Assembly: GCA_902493585.1 (NCBI GenBank)
Contig: CABUPZ010000002.1
Coordinates: 25,145 to 89,144, forward strand
Origin: an uncultured Fusicatenibacter sp.
Lineage (GTDB): Bacteria > Bacillota > Clostridia > Lachnospirales > Lachnospiraceae
Length of the DNA: 64,000 nucleotides
Reading direction: 5' to 3'
A program made the translations under genes and the position numbers. Shown here in pieces: positions 43,252-52,396 of the stretch. Position 1 is the stretch's first letter, and the number at the start of each line of letters is the position of its first letter. The notes under the pieces are model-generated. The model ran no database searches, was not told the DNA's origin, and worked only from the letters and a program-made list of their open reading frames with translations.

Positions 43252-45864
43252 ATGCGGCAGCGAAGTAAAATCACCGGTTTCCCAAATAAATACAGTAATT
43301 TAGTACTGTACGGCACAGCTTTCTGCAGCGTTTTTCTTTTGCTATGGCTATTTTTTTATTTGAACTCGTACGCTCCGTTTGGAGAAAACAGCATGGCATG
43401 GAACGATGCAGATATACAATATTTGGATTTCTTTGCTTATTTTAAAGATGTTCTGGCAGGCCGAAACGACATAGGATATACATTTAGTAAAGAGCTTGGA
43501 GGGACGAATATTGGCACGTATAGTTATTATCTCGCCTCGCCGTTTAATTTACTTGTAATATTCTTTCCAAAGACTGAATTACACACTTTTTTTGATTTGC
43601 TGGTGTCGCTTAAATTAAGTACAGCCGCTGTAACGTGTGCATTCTTTTTCAGACACAGATTTTCGGAAAAGTTACAGGCAAAGTATATCATTTTATTGTC
43701 TGTGGCATATGCATTCATGCAATACAATATAACACAATGCAGTAATATGATGTGGCTGGATGGAGTGTATATGCTGCCATTGATTCTGCTTGGGGTCTAT
43801 AAACTTATTGCCACGAATCATCTGTATTTTCTTAGTATTTCCGTTGGTCTTGCGATTATCTTCAATTGGTATAGTGCAGGTGCGGATTGTCTCTTCGCAA
43901 TTATCTGGTTGTTCTTTGAAATGTTTTTTTTGAATGACTGTATGGAGCACGTGGAGCGAAAAATCAGAACATATTTTGGGAAAGTGATATGGTTTGGCTG
44001 TGCAATGATCATGGGAATTGTTTTAAGCGCAGTTTTGTTTTTCCCAACAGTTTTTGCGATGAAAGGAAGTGGGGAGGGAACATTCGACTGGGACTTAATC
44101 CAAAATGAGTTTATTGGAGATCCAATGTCAGCAATTCAAAACTATACGTTGGGGGCTACAAGCTCACAGGGAAGTGTAGCTTTATTTTGTGGAAGTTTAG
44201 CTGTGATCGGATGTGTATGTTTCTTTTTCAGTAAAAGGATCCAAATAAAACGAAAACTTGTGGCAGGAATCATGCTATGTGTATCGGTAATGTGTTTTTA
44301 TTGGAAACCTCTTGCGGTTACCTTTTCATTGTTCAAACAGGTGGACAGCTATTGGTACCGATATTCTTATGTGGCAATTTTTCTTATTCTGTTCCTTGCC
44401 GCTTGTTTCTTTGAAAAATCGGAAAATGAAGAAATTGAAACGCCGTATTTATTTCTTAAATGTTCAATCATGTTCACCGCGCTTCTGCTTATTTTAAATT
44501 ATGCAAACCCGGTGTGGAACACAAAATATGTATATACTACTGCAGCGTTTCTTTTGATTACAGGAGTTCTTTTCGAGTGGCCATCACTGGTAAATTCAAA
44601 GAAAAAAGCAAAGGTGATCAGTGCAGCGTCTGTTTTGCTGGCGGGTGTTGTGGTAATTGAATTATTTGTGAATCTCCATCTGCTGACGGAGCATTATCGG
44701 GTAAGTAATGTGGAATCATTTAAGGACTATACGGCTCAGGCGGTGGAACAGACGGAGAGGATTCAGCAATATGACAGTGGCACGTATCGTATTTCTCAGA
44801 CGGCCACGAGAAATATGGGTGAAAATGGTGTGACAGCGTATTATAATGGAGCGATGGCGTATAACTATAAATCAATTACGGAATATACCTCAGCGCCGGA
44901 TGGACGGCAGATGGATTTCCTTACCCGATTAGGCTATCGCTGTGAAGGAATAAATATGCAGATTGTAAACACTTCAGTGCTTGGTGCAGATTCTTTACTG
45001 GGGGTAAAATACATTTTATCGCCGTATGCAATCAATGGTCTGGAAACAGTGGAGGAATTGGGAAGTTATAACGGAAAGACAGTATATGAAAATCCCTATT
45101 CTCTTCCCATGGCGTTTGTCTATGATTCAACGGAATCAGGAACAAACACAGAATATACCAATCCATTTGAATACCAGAATGAATTGTTTTCTGAACTGGC
45201 AGGAGAACAGGTTGAAATTTATCAGAAACTCAATTTTGAACGGAATGAGAGCAATAATACGTTTACGTATGTGGTGGAGGTTCCGGAAGGCAATTATGCA
45301 TTATATGGAAATCTTCCATGGAATTCAATCATGAGTGCCAGCGTTGGTATAGAGGGAGAAAAGGAGTTTGCTTATGCAAGCTGGCTGTCGCCAAGTGTGT
45401 TTTATATACCGTCTGACCATGAGGACAAACAAGTGACAGTGACATTGACAGCGGCGACCATGGATCTTAGCGATGAACAGTTCTATGCGTTGAATCTCGA
45501 CGAGCTGGAACGCGTTACTCAAATGATTTCCAAGGGAGAAGTGGAAAATCTTCAGATGGAAAATGGATATGTGTCATGTGCTGTGGAAGCAGAAAAAGAT
45601 GATAGGCTTTTCTTATCCGTTCCATATCATGAGGGATGGACAATCTTACTGAATGGAGAAGAAATAGAGCCGGAGTTATTTGGAGACTGTCTTCTTTCGA
45701 TTCCATTGACGGATGGAACAAATCAGGTTGAAATGGTATATCATGTTCCTATGTTGAAAACCGGAGCAGTGGTTTCTTGTGCCGGAATTTTTATTCTGGG
45801 ATATTCGGCAGTCTACAGAAAAAAGAAGAGAATGCTTAAGGGAAAAGTTTTAGAACGGAGTTGA
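43252..45864 (+). CDS. YfhO-family membrane glycosyltransferase
   Basis: 870-residue YfhO protein, a GT-C-like polytopic enzyme. About a dozen helices cover residues 20-460 and one more ends the protein (about 840-860). The first extracytoplasmic loop, GENSMAWNDADIQYLDFFAY, carries the acidic motif expected for binding polyprenyl-phosphate sugars; the region EYTSAPDGRQMDFLTRLGY is also family-like. The extracytoplasmic C-terminal domain (about 480-830) is rich in beta structure. It lies 3 bases after the GtrB-like gene and 6 bases before gtrA, so all three should be made together. Acceptor polymer unknown. Confidence 0.9.
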   Translation: MRQRSKITGFPNKYSNLVLYGTAFCSVFLLLWLFFYLNSYAPFGENSMAWNDADIQYLDFFAYFKDVLAGRNDIGYTFSKELGGTNIGTYSYYLASPFNLLVIFFPKTELHTFFDLLVSLKLSTAAVTCAFFFRHRFSEKLQAKYIILLSVAYAFMQYNITQCSNMMWLDGVYMLPLILLGVYKLIATNHLYFLSISVGLAIIFNWYSAGADCLFAIIWLFFEMFFLNDCMEHVERKIRTYFGKVIWFGCAMIMGIVLSAVLFFPTVFAMKGSGEGTFDWDLIQNEFIGDPMSAIQNYTLGATSSQGSVALFCGSLAVIGCVCFFFSKRIQIKRKLVAGIMLCVSVMCFYWKPLAVTFSLFKQVDSYWYRYSYVAIFLILFLAACFFEKSENEEIETPYLFLKCSIMFTALLLILNYANPVWNTKYVYTTAAFLLITGVLFEWPSLVNSKKKAKVISAASVLLAGVVVIELFVNLHLLTEHYRVSNVESFKDYTAQAVEQTERIQQYDSGTYRISQTATRNMGENGVTAYYNGAMAYNYKSITEYTSAPDGRQMDFLTRLGYRCEGINMQIVNTSVLGADSLLGVKYILSPYAINGLETVEELGSYNGKTVYENPYSLPMAFVYDSTESGTNTEYTNPFEYQNELFSELAGEQVEIYQKLNFERNESNNTFTYVVEVPEGNYALYGNLPWNSIMSASVGIEGEKEFAYASWLSPSVFYIPSDHEDKQVTVTLTAATMDLSDEQFYALNLDELERVTQMISKGEVENLQMENGYVSCAVEAEKDDRLFLSVPYHEGWTILLNGEEIEPELFGDCLLSIPLTDGTNQVEMVYHVPMLKTGAVVSCAGIFILGYSAVYRKKKRMLKGKVLERS

Positions 45865-45870
45865 GGAAAT

Positions 45871-46275
45871 ATGAAACTAATTGATAAGACTACAATAAAA
45901 TTTTTACTGGTCGGAGTAATCAATACGATTGTTGGGACAAGCATTATGTTTTTGCTGTATAATGTTGGGCATATGAATTATTGGGTTTCTTCAGCAGCTA
46001 ACTATATTGTAGGCAGTATTGTAAGCTATTTTTTAAATAAATACTTTACGTTTCAGAATAAAGAAAAGTCGGTAAAACAGATTGTAAGATTTGTTGTCAA
46101 TATATCAGTATGTTATCTGCTGGCGTATGGTATTGCACGGCCACTGATTCGTGCAATCTTCAGCTTTGCAGAAAAAACTGTACAAGACAATGTTGCCATG
46201 TTGGCGGGAATGTGCCTCTTTGTGGGCTTTAATTATCTTGGCCAGAGATTTCTGGTTTTTAAAGAGCAAAAATAA
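45871..46275 (+). CDS. GtrA-family flippase-like protein
   Basis: 134-residue, four-helix protein of the GtrA/GtcA family. Features: KFLLVGVINTIVGTSIMFLL, NYIVGSIVSYFLNKYFTF and the ending NYLGQRFLVFKEQK. It probably flips the undecaprenyl-P-sugar made by the GtrB-like enzyme so the YfhO protein can use it outside. It is the last gene of the polysaccharide operon. A second GtrA protein at 16.7 kb is more distant in sequence and stands without partners. Confidence 0.9.
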   Translation: MKLIDKTTIKFLLVGVINTIVGTSIMFLLYNVGHMNYWVSSAANYIVGSIVSYFLNKYFTFQNKEKSVKQIVRFVVNISVCYLLAYGIARPLIRAIFSFAEKTVQDNVAMLAGMCLFVGFNYLGQRFLVFKEQK

Positions 46276-46325
46276 TTATTCGATTGGAATGTTCGTGAAT
46301 CATATGATCAGAGGAGAACACGAAA

Positions 46326-47384
46326 ATGCCCCACTTAACCAACCTCCCTCCCGACTCACCCGAAGAAATTTCCATGTTAAATGAAATCTTCGAGCAGCAG
46401 GTTTTTGAACTATGCATACACGAAGAAAACGGCCAGAAAGCATATTACATCCCCTACATGATGAACGATGCCCTGGAATGTTATCTGGTCCTGGAACACT
46501 GCCGGATGACCGGAGAATACCAACCGGAAGCGAATGAGGAACCATGCACCGGCCATCTGGAAGAAAAGGACGGTATGTTTGGCCTGATCGTCCGACAGGG
46601 GCAGGATCGGGTATTTACCCTGTGGTTCCGCTCCATACAAAAAGTCCTGAAATGCTATCAGTATCACGCCATCGGTCATTTCTGGCAGAAAGGTCAGGAG
46701 CAATGGCGGCGCCTGGTATACATCCTGGGAACCATTCATGACAAATACCAGTACCTTGGGGAAGAGGTATGCAGCAGAGAAGAACAGGAGCTGATGAAAC
46801 TGGCAGAATTTTCTCCGCTGCGCAGATGGTCCCCGCTGGGAGATCCGGCAGAATCGCCGGCACCCTCTTCGGAAGCAGGAATAGAATCAATGAAAGCGCT
46901 GGCACGGGAGGCAGGAGACAGAACGTACGAACGTCTGCTTATGTTTTATGAAAAGTTTCCATGGCCGTTCCTTGGAAAGCTGCTGGCAAAACAACTGACA
47001 GATCCGGGACGAACGGGGATTTACGAACTTCTGGAAAAGAAGATACAGTCTGCATCGGAAAAATATCCGCCCAGGGATTATGGAAAACAGTGCAATACAG
47101 AAATGCAGTGTAAGAGGAAGCAGGCGGATGAAGCGCTGAAGCGCCTGGGATTTGACGGAACGTATCCCGAGTACCGGAAAAAGAATATCGGTGTTATCGC
47201 GATGGAAGAGCATCCTTTTACTGTGATGGAATCGGAAGAATTTCAGTTTCGCATCCGTTTTATGGTATCTATATGTCCGAAAGGATATTGGTCCAGAAAT
47301 GGCGGATTCTTCCGGGGAGCAGGAAGAAAGAGCGGGATTGCTCAGAGTGTGCAGGAAATTGAAGAAATGAGCCATTTATTGTAA
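46326..47384 (+). CDS. conserved hypothetical protein, possibly DUF3878-like
   Basis: 352 residues, soluble, no signal peptide. I cannot assign a function. The N-terminal part (LNEIFEQQVFELCIHEENGQ) and FTLWFRSIQKVLKCYQYHAIGHFW are followed by a middle segment with EEQELMKLAEFSPLRRWSP and a basic C-terminal domain (FDGTYPEYRKKNIGVIAMEE). The overall layout reminds me of clostridial DUF3878 proteins, with low certainty. GC content rises back to that of the rest of the chromosome, so it is probably outside the polysaccharide locus. AGAGGAGA precedes the ATG. Confidence 0.72.
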   Translation: MPHLTNLPPDSPEEISMLNEIFEQQVFELCIHEENGQKAYYIPYMMNDALECYLVLEHCRMTGEYQPEANEEPCTGHLEEKDGMFGLIVRQGQDRVFTLWFRSIQKVLKCYQYHAIGHFWQKGQEQWRRLVYILGTIHDKYQYLGEEVCSREEQELMKLAEFSPLRRWSPLGDPAESPAPSSEAGIESMKALAREAGDRTYERLLMFYEKFPWPFLGKLLAKQLTDPGRTGIYELLEKKIQSASEKYPPRDYGKQCNTEMQCKRKQADEALKRLGFDGTYPEYRKKNIGVIAMEEHPFTVMESEEFQFRIRFMVSICPKGYWSRNGGFFRGAGRKSGIAQSVQEIEEMSHLL

Positions 47385-47418
47385 AGCATTTTGGCTTTCA
47401 TGGAAATGCAGTATTTGA

Positions 47419-47750
47419 CTATTTTTTCAGCACTAGCTGAAAGTTCGAATCATAATAAAGTCCGAGGTCCTCACAGATTCTCTGGTTGATTTTGTCAAGG
47501 GCATCGTGATATGCTTTATATTTAGGAGAGAGCGCCATCATATTGGGAAGAAAGGCAAGTTTCGAATATCCTCCAGACCGATGCCGAGTTTTCGGTAAGC
47601 ACAGATTTCCTGAAGGATACGGACATGCTCTTCCGTATAATTACGGTATCCGTTGGAATCTTTCGGGACATGAAGAAGCCCTTTTTCTTCGTAGAATTTT
47701 ACAGCGCGCCGGGTGAGCGGAACCTGCTGCACGACTTCGTTGATACGCAT
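47419..47750 (-). pseudogene. truncated MerR-family regulator remnant
   Basis: The frame from the ATG at 47750 gives a clean MerR DNA-binding domain (LTRRAVKFYEEKGLLHVPKD, then GYRNYTEEHVRILQEICAYR) but stops after 70 residues. In another frame just downstream, 47419 to about 47545 can encode PNMMALSPKYKAYHDALDK and KINQRICEDLGLYYDSNF, which looks like the end of an effector domain. An internal deletion plus a frame change would explain both. No divergent target gene is attached. Confidence 0.6.
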
Positions 47751-47912
47751 AGGTGTTATATCCCCCTTTCAAAGCGGTATTTGCGGCGGATAGGAAAAAC
47801 CGCCAGTGGCATCTATGAAATACCTTGCTGTTTCTGTGAAAAGTATAAGGCTGTACGCTGCGTACATGTCAAGAGATTTTTGATCGATAGTGAAAAAGGA
47901 GTAAATACATAG

Positions 47913-48815
47913 ATGAATATAAAAATGATTGCTCTGGATCTGGACCGGACAACCTTAAACCGTAATGGCAGCCTGTCTGCTGAGAACCGAAAAGTTCTGA
48001 CGGAATTGTTGAACAGAGGGATTCATGTGGTGCCGGCCAGCGGTCGTTCCCTGACGTCCTTTCCTCAGGAGATCCTTACACTTCCGGGGCTGAAATATGT
48101 GATCACATCCAATGGGGCGGCGATATACCGTCTGCCGGAGCAGGAGAATAGGAAATCCGGCGAAGATTCGGTGACAAATCCGACGAAAACGCCGGTTTGT
48201 CTGCAAAAGTTTCTGCTGGACCCGTTGACTGTACGAAAGGTTATGAAGCTGACAGAAACGGTGGACGTAACCTATGAAGCTTTCGTGGATGGACAGGCTT
48301 ATGCGGATCCAGCCTATATCGCGGATCCGACAGCTTTCGGCGCTGTGAAGGAGGCAGCCACTTATATTCAGGGGACAAGGATTCCGGCGGATATCCGGGA
48401 ATTTATTCGGGAACATGAAGAACGGCTGGACAGTGTGGATGTGGTCGTCGGTGACCGGAAGAAAAAGGAAGAGCTGATGCAGCTGCTGCGTGAACAGTGT
48501 CCGGGAATCTATCTGACGACTTCTGTGGAACAGCTGATTGAAATTTCAGATATAAGAGCGGGGAAACATTCGGCGGTGAAGTTTCTCCAGGAGCTGTTGA
48601 ATATTTCTCCGGAGGAGACGGCAGCTTTTGGAGACGCGGATAACGATGTGGAGATGCTCCGGGAAGCCGGCATTGGAATTGCGGTGCAGAACGCATCCTC
48701 AGCCTGTATGGCAGCGGCGGATGCGGTGACACGTTCCTGCGAAGAAGATGGGGTGGCTTATGGGATCCGCAGGGTTCTCGGGCTGCTCCAAGAGGAGCAG
48801 GACATTCACTCATGA
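47913..48815 (+). CDS. Cof-type HAD-IIB phosphatase
   Basis: 300-residue HAD hydrolase of the Cof/YidA group, sugar-phosphate or cofactor-phosphate phosphatases. Motif I is DLDRT (Asp9 nucleophile, Asp11 acid/base), with Arg in place of the usual Gly. Motif II is in VVPASGRSLTSF, motif III near Lys219 and motif IV is AAFGDADNDVEML. The C2B cap spans about residues 85-190. The DxDxT core is intact, so it is probably active. A perfect terminator follows at 48824. Substrate unknown. Confidence 0.88.
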   Translation: MNIKMIALDLDRTTLNRNGSLSAENRKVLTELLNRGIHVVPASGRSLTSFPQEILTLPGLKYVITSNGAAIYRLPEQENRKSGEDSVTNPTKTPVCLQKFLLDPLTVRKVMKLTETVDVTYEAFVDGQAYADPAYIADPTAFGAVKEAATYIQGTRIPADIREFIREHEERLDSVDVVVGDRKKKEELMQLLREQCPGIYLTTSVEQLIEISDIRAGKHSAVKFLQELLNISPEETAAFGDADNDVEMLREAGIGIAVQNASSACMAAADAVTRSCEEDGVAYGIRRVLGLLQEEQDIHS

Positions 48816-48823
48816 TAAAACGC

Positions 48824-48861
48824 AAAAAATCTCCTGTAAAGAAACATGCAGGAGATTTTTT
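48824..48861 (+). terminator. intrinsic terminator after the HAD gene
   Basis: AAAAAATCTCCTG pairs with CAGGAGATTTTTT around a 12-base loop; the flanking A and T runs make it symmetric, so it can also serve rplY on the other strand. Confidence 0.92.
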
Positions 48862-48870
48862 GGGCTTTAT

Positions 48871-48898
48871 GTAACCGCTCCGCCAGCGGAACAATTAC
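48871..48898. repeat. dispersed intergenic palindrome, copy 5
   Basis: GTAACCGCTC, eight bases, GAACAATTAC-like arm with two mismatches, between the HAD terminator and the end of rplY. Confidence 0.6.
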
Positions 48899-48931
48899 TG
48901 TTTTATACTGTAAACCGGGAAATTGAAACGA

Positions 48932-49513
48932 TTATTCGGAAGCTTCCTCTTCGGCTTCTGCTTCCTCTTTATTACGTACTTCTGTGACAGATACGACGAT
49001 TGCTTCCGGATCTGTGAGAAGCTCGATCTTTGGATTCTGTGCAAACGGGAGATCTTTTACTTTGATGGAATCACCGATCTTTACACCGTCAAGATCGATC
49101 TGGATCCTGTCGGTAAGGTCTTCCGGAAGTGCGCGGTAAGAAATCTCTTCCAGATGAAGCTGTATGACACCGTTCACTACTTTATCATGGTTGCACAACT
49201 CGATTTCTGCAATGGAATGAACTTTTTCTCCGGCAACAAGTACCTGGAAATCCATTTCCATGATCTGATGTTTCATGGAATTGAAATCCACCTCTTTGAT
49301 CAATACGTTGTAAGGCTGGCCGTCAAGATCCAGCAGGATCCGGCCTCCCTTTCCGGTGGTTTTCAGAAGGCTTTCCACATTGGATGAAAGCATTTTGACA
49401 GGAATGGACTGCTCCAGTTCCTTTCCAAATACATTTCCTGTAACATACCCTTCACGTCTGAGCTTTTTGGCTTTTACTGCAAGATCACGTTTTTCTGCTT
49501 TTAAAGTATTCAT
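48932..49513 (-). CDS. rplY: ribosomal protein bL25, Ctc form
   Basis: 193-residue bL25 of the long Ctc (general stress protein) type that binds 5S rRNA. The N-terminal L25 domain (about 1-90) starts MNTLKAEKRDLAVKAKKLRR; the C-terminal TL5 domain (about 95-180) contains HLEEISYRALPEDLTDRI and DGVKIGDSIKVKDLPF. An acidic tail (EEAEAEEEASE) ends it. GGAGG lies 9 bases before the ATG. Monocistronic on the minus strand. Confidence 0.95.
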   Translation of the reverse strand: MNTLKAEKRDLAVKAKKLRREGYVTGNVFGKELEQSIPVKMLSSNVESLLKTTGKGGRILLDLDGQPYNVLIKEVDFNSMKHQIMEMDFQVLVAGEKVHSIAEIELCNHDKVVNGVIQLHLEEISYRALPEDLTDRIQIDLDGVKIGDSIKVKDLPFAQNPKIELLTDPEAIVVSVTEVRNKEEAEAEEEASE

Positions 49514-49903
49514 TTGTCTTTTCCTCCAAAAAATAAACGGATAAATGCTTGCTTGAAATCCTGTTTCTCGCCGGGTTCGAGTAAGTATTTCTTTTTTTTG
49601 TTACAGTAGTATTATAACACTTGACATAGAAGAAAGATTACCAAATTTATAGAAAATAAAGGGAAATTATTGTTAAAATTTGAAAGTTTGCTTTCGGACA
49701 AAATCAAAAATTCCAGTGAATTTATCTGAAATTATTTTCCGTGAGAAGGGTTTTGTCAATTTCCAGGGATTTCATTCGTTTTCCTGACGCTTTCAGAGGA
49801 AAAGCGCGAAACCCATTGCGGTTTTCCGGTCTTCGTGTTAGAGTAAAAGAAATAGTTTATCCGATTGATTCAAAAGAAAGGAATACGAAATACAAAACAG
49901 AAT
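49514..49903. other. 390-base gap between divergent rplY and recQ
   Basis: AT-rich intergenic stretch. It should contain both divergent promoters; a TATAAT-like hexamer on the minus strand lies about 100 bases upstream of rplY, but no convincing -35 partner was found. I see no gene, repeat or RNA element in it. Confidence 0.5.
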
Positions 49904-52246
49904 ATGGACAAATACGAAGTATTGAAAAAATATTTCGGTTATGATTCCTTTCGTCCCGGGCAGGAAGTCCTTGTGGATGCGATCCTGGAAGGGCGGGATA
50001 CGTTGGGAATCATGCCGACAGGTGCGGGAAAATCACTGTGCTACCAGGTGCCGGCGCTTCTGATGCCGGGCATCACCCTTGTCATTTCACCTCTGATCTC
50101 TCTGATGAAAGATCAGGTCACTACGCTGAATCAGGCGGGAATCCATGCAGCATATTTAAACAGTTCACTGACTCAGGGGCAGTATCTGACTGCTCTGCGG
50201 AATATGCAGAGAGGTCAGTATAAGATTGTCTATGTGGCGCCGGAACGGCTGATGACGGATAGTTTTCAGGAAGCGGTGCGTGGTATTACGCTGTCGATGC
50301 TGAGTGTGGATGAGGCGCACTGTATTTCCCAGTGGGGACAGGATTTCCGCCCCAGTTATCTGAGGATCCATGAATTCGTCGAGACACTGAATTACCGTCC
50401 GGTGATCAGTGCTTTTACGGCAACAGCAACACGGGAAGTGCGGGAAGACATCCTGGCACTGCTGGATCTTCGGGATCCGGTAAGCCTGACCACGGGATTT
50501 GACAGGAAAAATCTGAAATTCATTGTCCAGCATCCCAGAGACAAGATGCAGACTGTGCTGAACTATCTGAAGGAAAATGAACAGGAGTGCGGCATCATTT
50601 ATTGCCTCACCCGGAAGACGGTAGAGGAGGTCTGTGAACGTCTGCAGAGAGAAGGATACAGCGCCACGCGGTACCATGCGGGACTCAGCGACCGGGAGCG
50701 CCAGGAGAACCAGGAAGCGTTTATTTACGATCAGAAACAGATCATGGTTGCAACCAATGCTTTTGGCATGGGAATCGACAAATCCAACGTCCGGTATGTG
50801 ATCCATTACAATATGCCGAAGAACATTGAAAGCTATTATCAGGAGGCGGGAAGAGCAGGACGTGACGGTCTGCCGTCGGAGTGCCTCCTGTTGTATGCCG
50901 GGCAGGATGTAATCACGAATCAGTTTTTTATTGACAAGATGGAAGGCTCCGAAGCCATGGACGACGAGACGGCGCGCATGGTACAGGAACGGGAGCGGGA
51001 ACGCCTGAGAAAAATGACCTTTTACTGTACGACGAACGAATGTCTGCGGGATTATATTCTCAGATATTTTGGAGAGTACGGCTCCAATTACTGCGGAAAC
51101 TGTTCCAACTGCCTGACCCAGTTTGAAGAAAAAGATGTGACAGAGACTGCACGGAAGCTGGTGGGATGTGTGAAGGAAAGCCGCTGGAATTACGGAATGA
51201 CCATGATCGTGGATACGGTGCATGGCAGCAGGAATGCGAAAGTGATCCGTGGCAGGATGGATGAGAACCCTTATTATGGTTCCTGCAGCCAGGTGCCGGT
51301 GTACCAGCTTCGGCAGGTGATGAACCATCTGATCCTGAACGGATACCTTCTGCTGACCGACGACAATTATCCCGTTGTCCGGCTGACGGAACAGTCCAAG
51401 GAACTGCTGGAGGGCGGCACAGTCACGATGAAAGTGGCGAAAGAACAGCCAAAAGAAAAGGCAAAACCGGAGAAAGAAAAGAGAAGCAGGATGCCGAAAT
51501 TGGAAGGCGATATAGATCCGGAACTGTTCGCACAGCTACGTGAGCTGCGGCTGGAACTGGCAAAAAAAGAAAAGGTACCGCCTTATATTGTATTTTCCGA
51601 TAAGACACTGGCACAGATGTGCCTGCTCAAGCCGAGGACCAGGGCAAAGATGCTGGAGGTATCCGGTGTCGGTGAATTTAAATATGAGAAATATGGAGAG
51701 CGTTTTCTCCAGAAGATCCGTGAGCTGACCGCCGGGGAAGCGGCACAGCAGGCGGATCAGGAACTGCCGGAAGAAGAGGATGAGGAAGAAATGCCGCTGG
51801 AAGAAGACCTGGCAGCAGCGCCGGTCAGAAAGAAAAAGCCGACAGAGAACGCTTCCGACAGCAAGAAAACTCCGGGCAAGACTTCATCACACAAGCAGCC
51901 CTTTGTAATGACGGAAGAGATTGCACAGAAGATCCAGTTCAGCAGCAGAGCAACCCTCAGTGAGTTTGTGAAACAGCTCAACAGTCTGCGGGATGAAAAG
52001 ACCGTCCGCTGTCTGGCGTTTCAGGAGATCATGCAGCATCTGATCGAAGAGGGATACCTTGTGGAAGAGCCTGGAACAGAGGAAAACAAAAAGCACAGGA
52101 GCATTACTGCAAAAGGACTTGTGTTCGGCATCTATTCGGAAAAGATCTTCAGTCAGTATGGCGATGAATACGAGGTGATCTTTTATGCGGAAAAGGCGCA
52201 GCGGCAGCTGGTGAAAAAGCTGATGGGTGAATGGAAGCAATCCTAG
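49904..52246 (+). CDS. recQ: ATP-dependent DNA helicase RecQ
   Basis: 780-residue 3'-5' helicase of the RecQ family for recombination and fork repair. Motor motifs: Walker A MPTGAGKSLCYQVPALL, DEAH box SVDEAHCISQWGQDFRPSY, motif VI YYQEAGRAGRDG. The zinc cluster is in CGNCSNCL plus two upstream cysteines (YCTTNECLRDYI). An HRDC domain follows (LFAQLRELRLELAKKEKVPP, about residues 545-615), then an acidic low-complexity linker and a C-terminal helical domain. Start at 49904 gives MDKYEVLKKYFGYDSFRPGQ, the usual N-terminus; an extension from a TTG at 49865 is unlikely. The ribosome binding site is weak. Confidence 0.95.
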   Translation: MDKYEVLKKYFGYDSFRPGQEVLVDAILEGRDTLGIMPTGAGKSLCYQVPALLMPGITLVISPLISLMKDQVTTLNQAGIHAAYLNSSLTQGQYLTALRNMQRGQYKIVYVAPERLMTDSFQEAVRGITLSMLSVDEAHCISQWGQDFRPSYLRIHEFVETLNYRPVISAFTATATREVREDILALLDLRDPVSLTTGFDRKNLKFIVQHPRDKMQTVLNYLKENEQECGIIYCLTRKTVEEVCERLQREGYSATRYHAGLSDRERQENQEAFIYDQKQIMVATNAFGMGIDKSNVRYVIHYNMPKNIESYYQEAGRAGRDGLPSECLLLYAGQDVITNQFFIDKMEGSEAMDDETARMVQERERERLRKMTFYCTTNECLRDYILRYFGEYGSNYCGNCSNCLTQFEEKDVTETARKLVGCVKESRWNYGMTMIVDTVHGSRNAKVIRGRMDENPYYGSCSQVPVYQLRQVMNHLILNGYLLLTDDNYPVVRLTEQSKELLEGGTVTMKVAKEQPKEKAKPEKEKRSRMPKLEGDIDPELFAQLRELRLELAKKEKVPPYIVFSDKTLAQMCLLKPRTRAKMLEVSGVGEFKYEKYGERFLQKIRELTAGEAAQQADQELPEEEDEEEMPLEEDLAAAPVRKKKPTENASDSKKTPGKTSSHKQPFVMTEEIAQKIQFSSRATLSEFVKQLNSLRDEKTVRCLAFQEIMQHLIEEGYLVEEPGTEENKKHRSITAKGLVFGIYSEKIFSQYGDEYEVIFYAEKAQRQLVKKLMGEWKQS

Positions 52247-52288
52247 GAAAACGTATAGATTTGTATCCGTTTTGCGGTGGTTTGGCTC

Positions 52289-52318
52289 TTGCATGGATGC
52301 CATATTATGTGATATATT
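52289..52318 (+). promoter_or_regulatory. candidate promoter for fprA
   Basis: TTGCAT, an 18-base spacer and TATATT, about 80 bases before the flavoprotein start codon. Confidence 0.5.
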
Positions 52319-52396
52319 GTTACTGGCCAATACGTGAATCATAATGATATGATATATTCAAAACGGAAATTTTTATTCTGGCAAAGGAGCGATACT

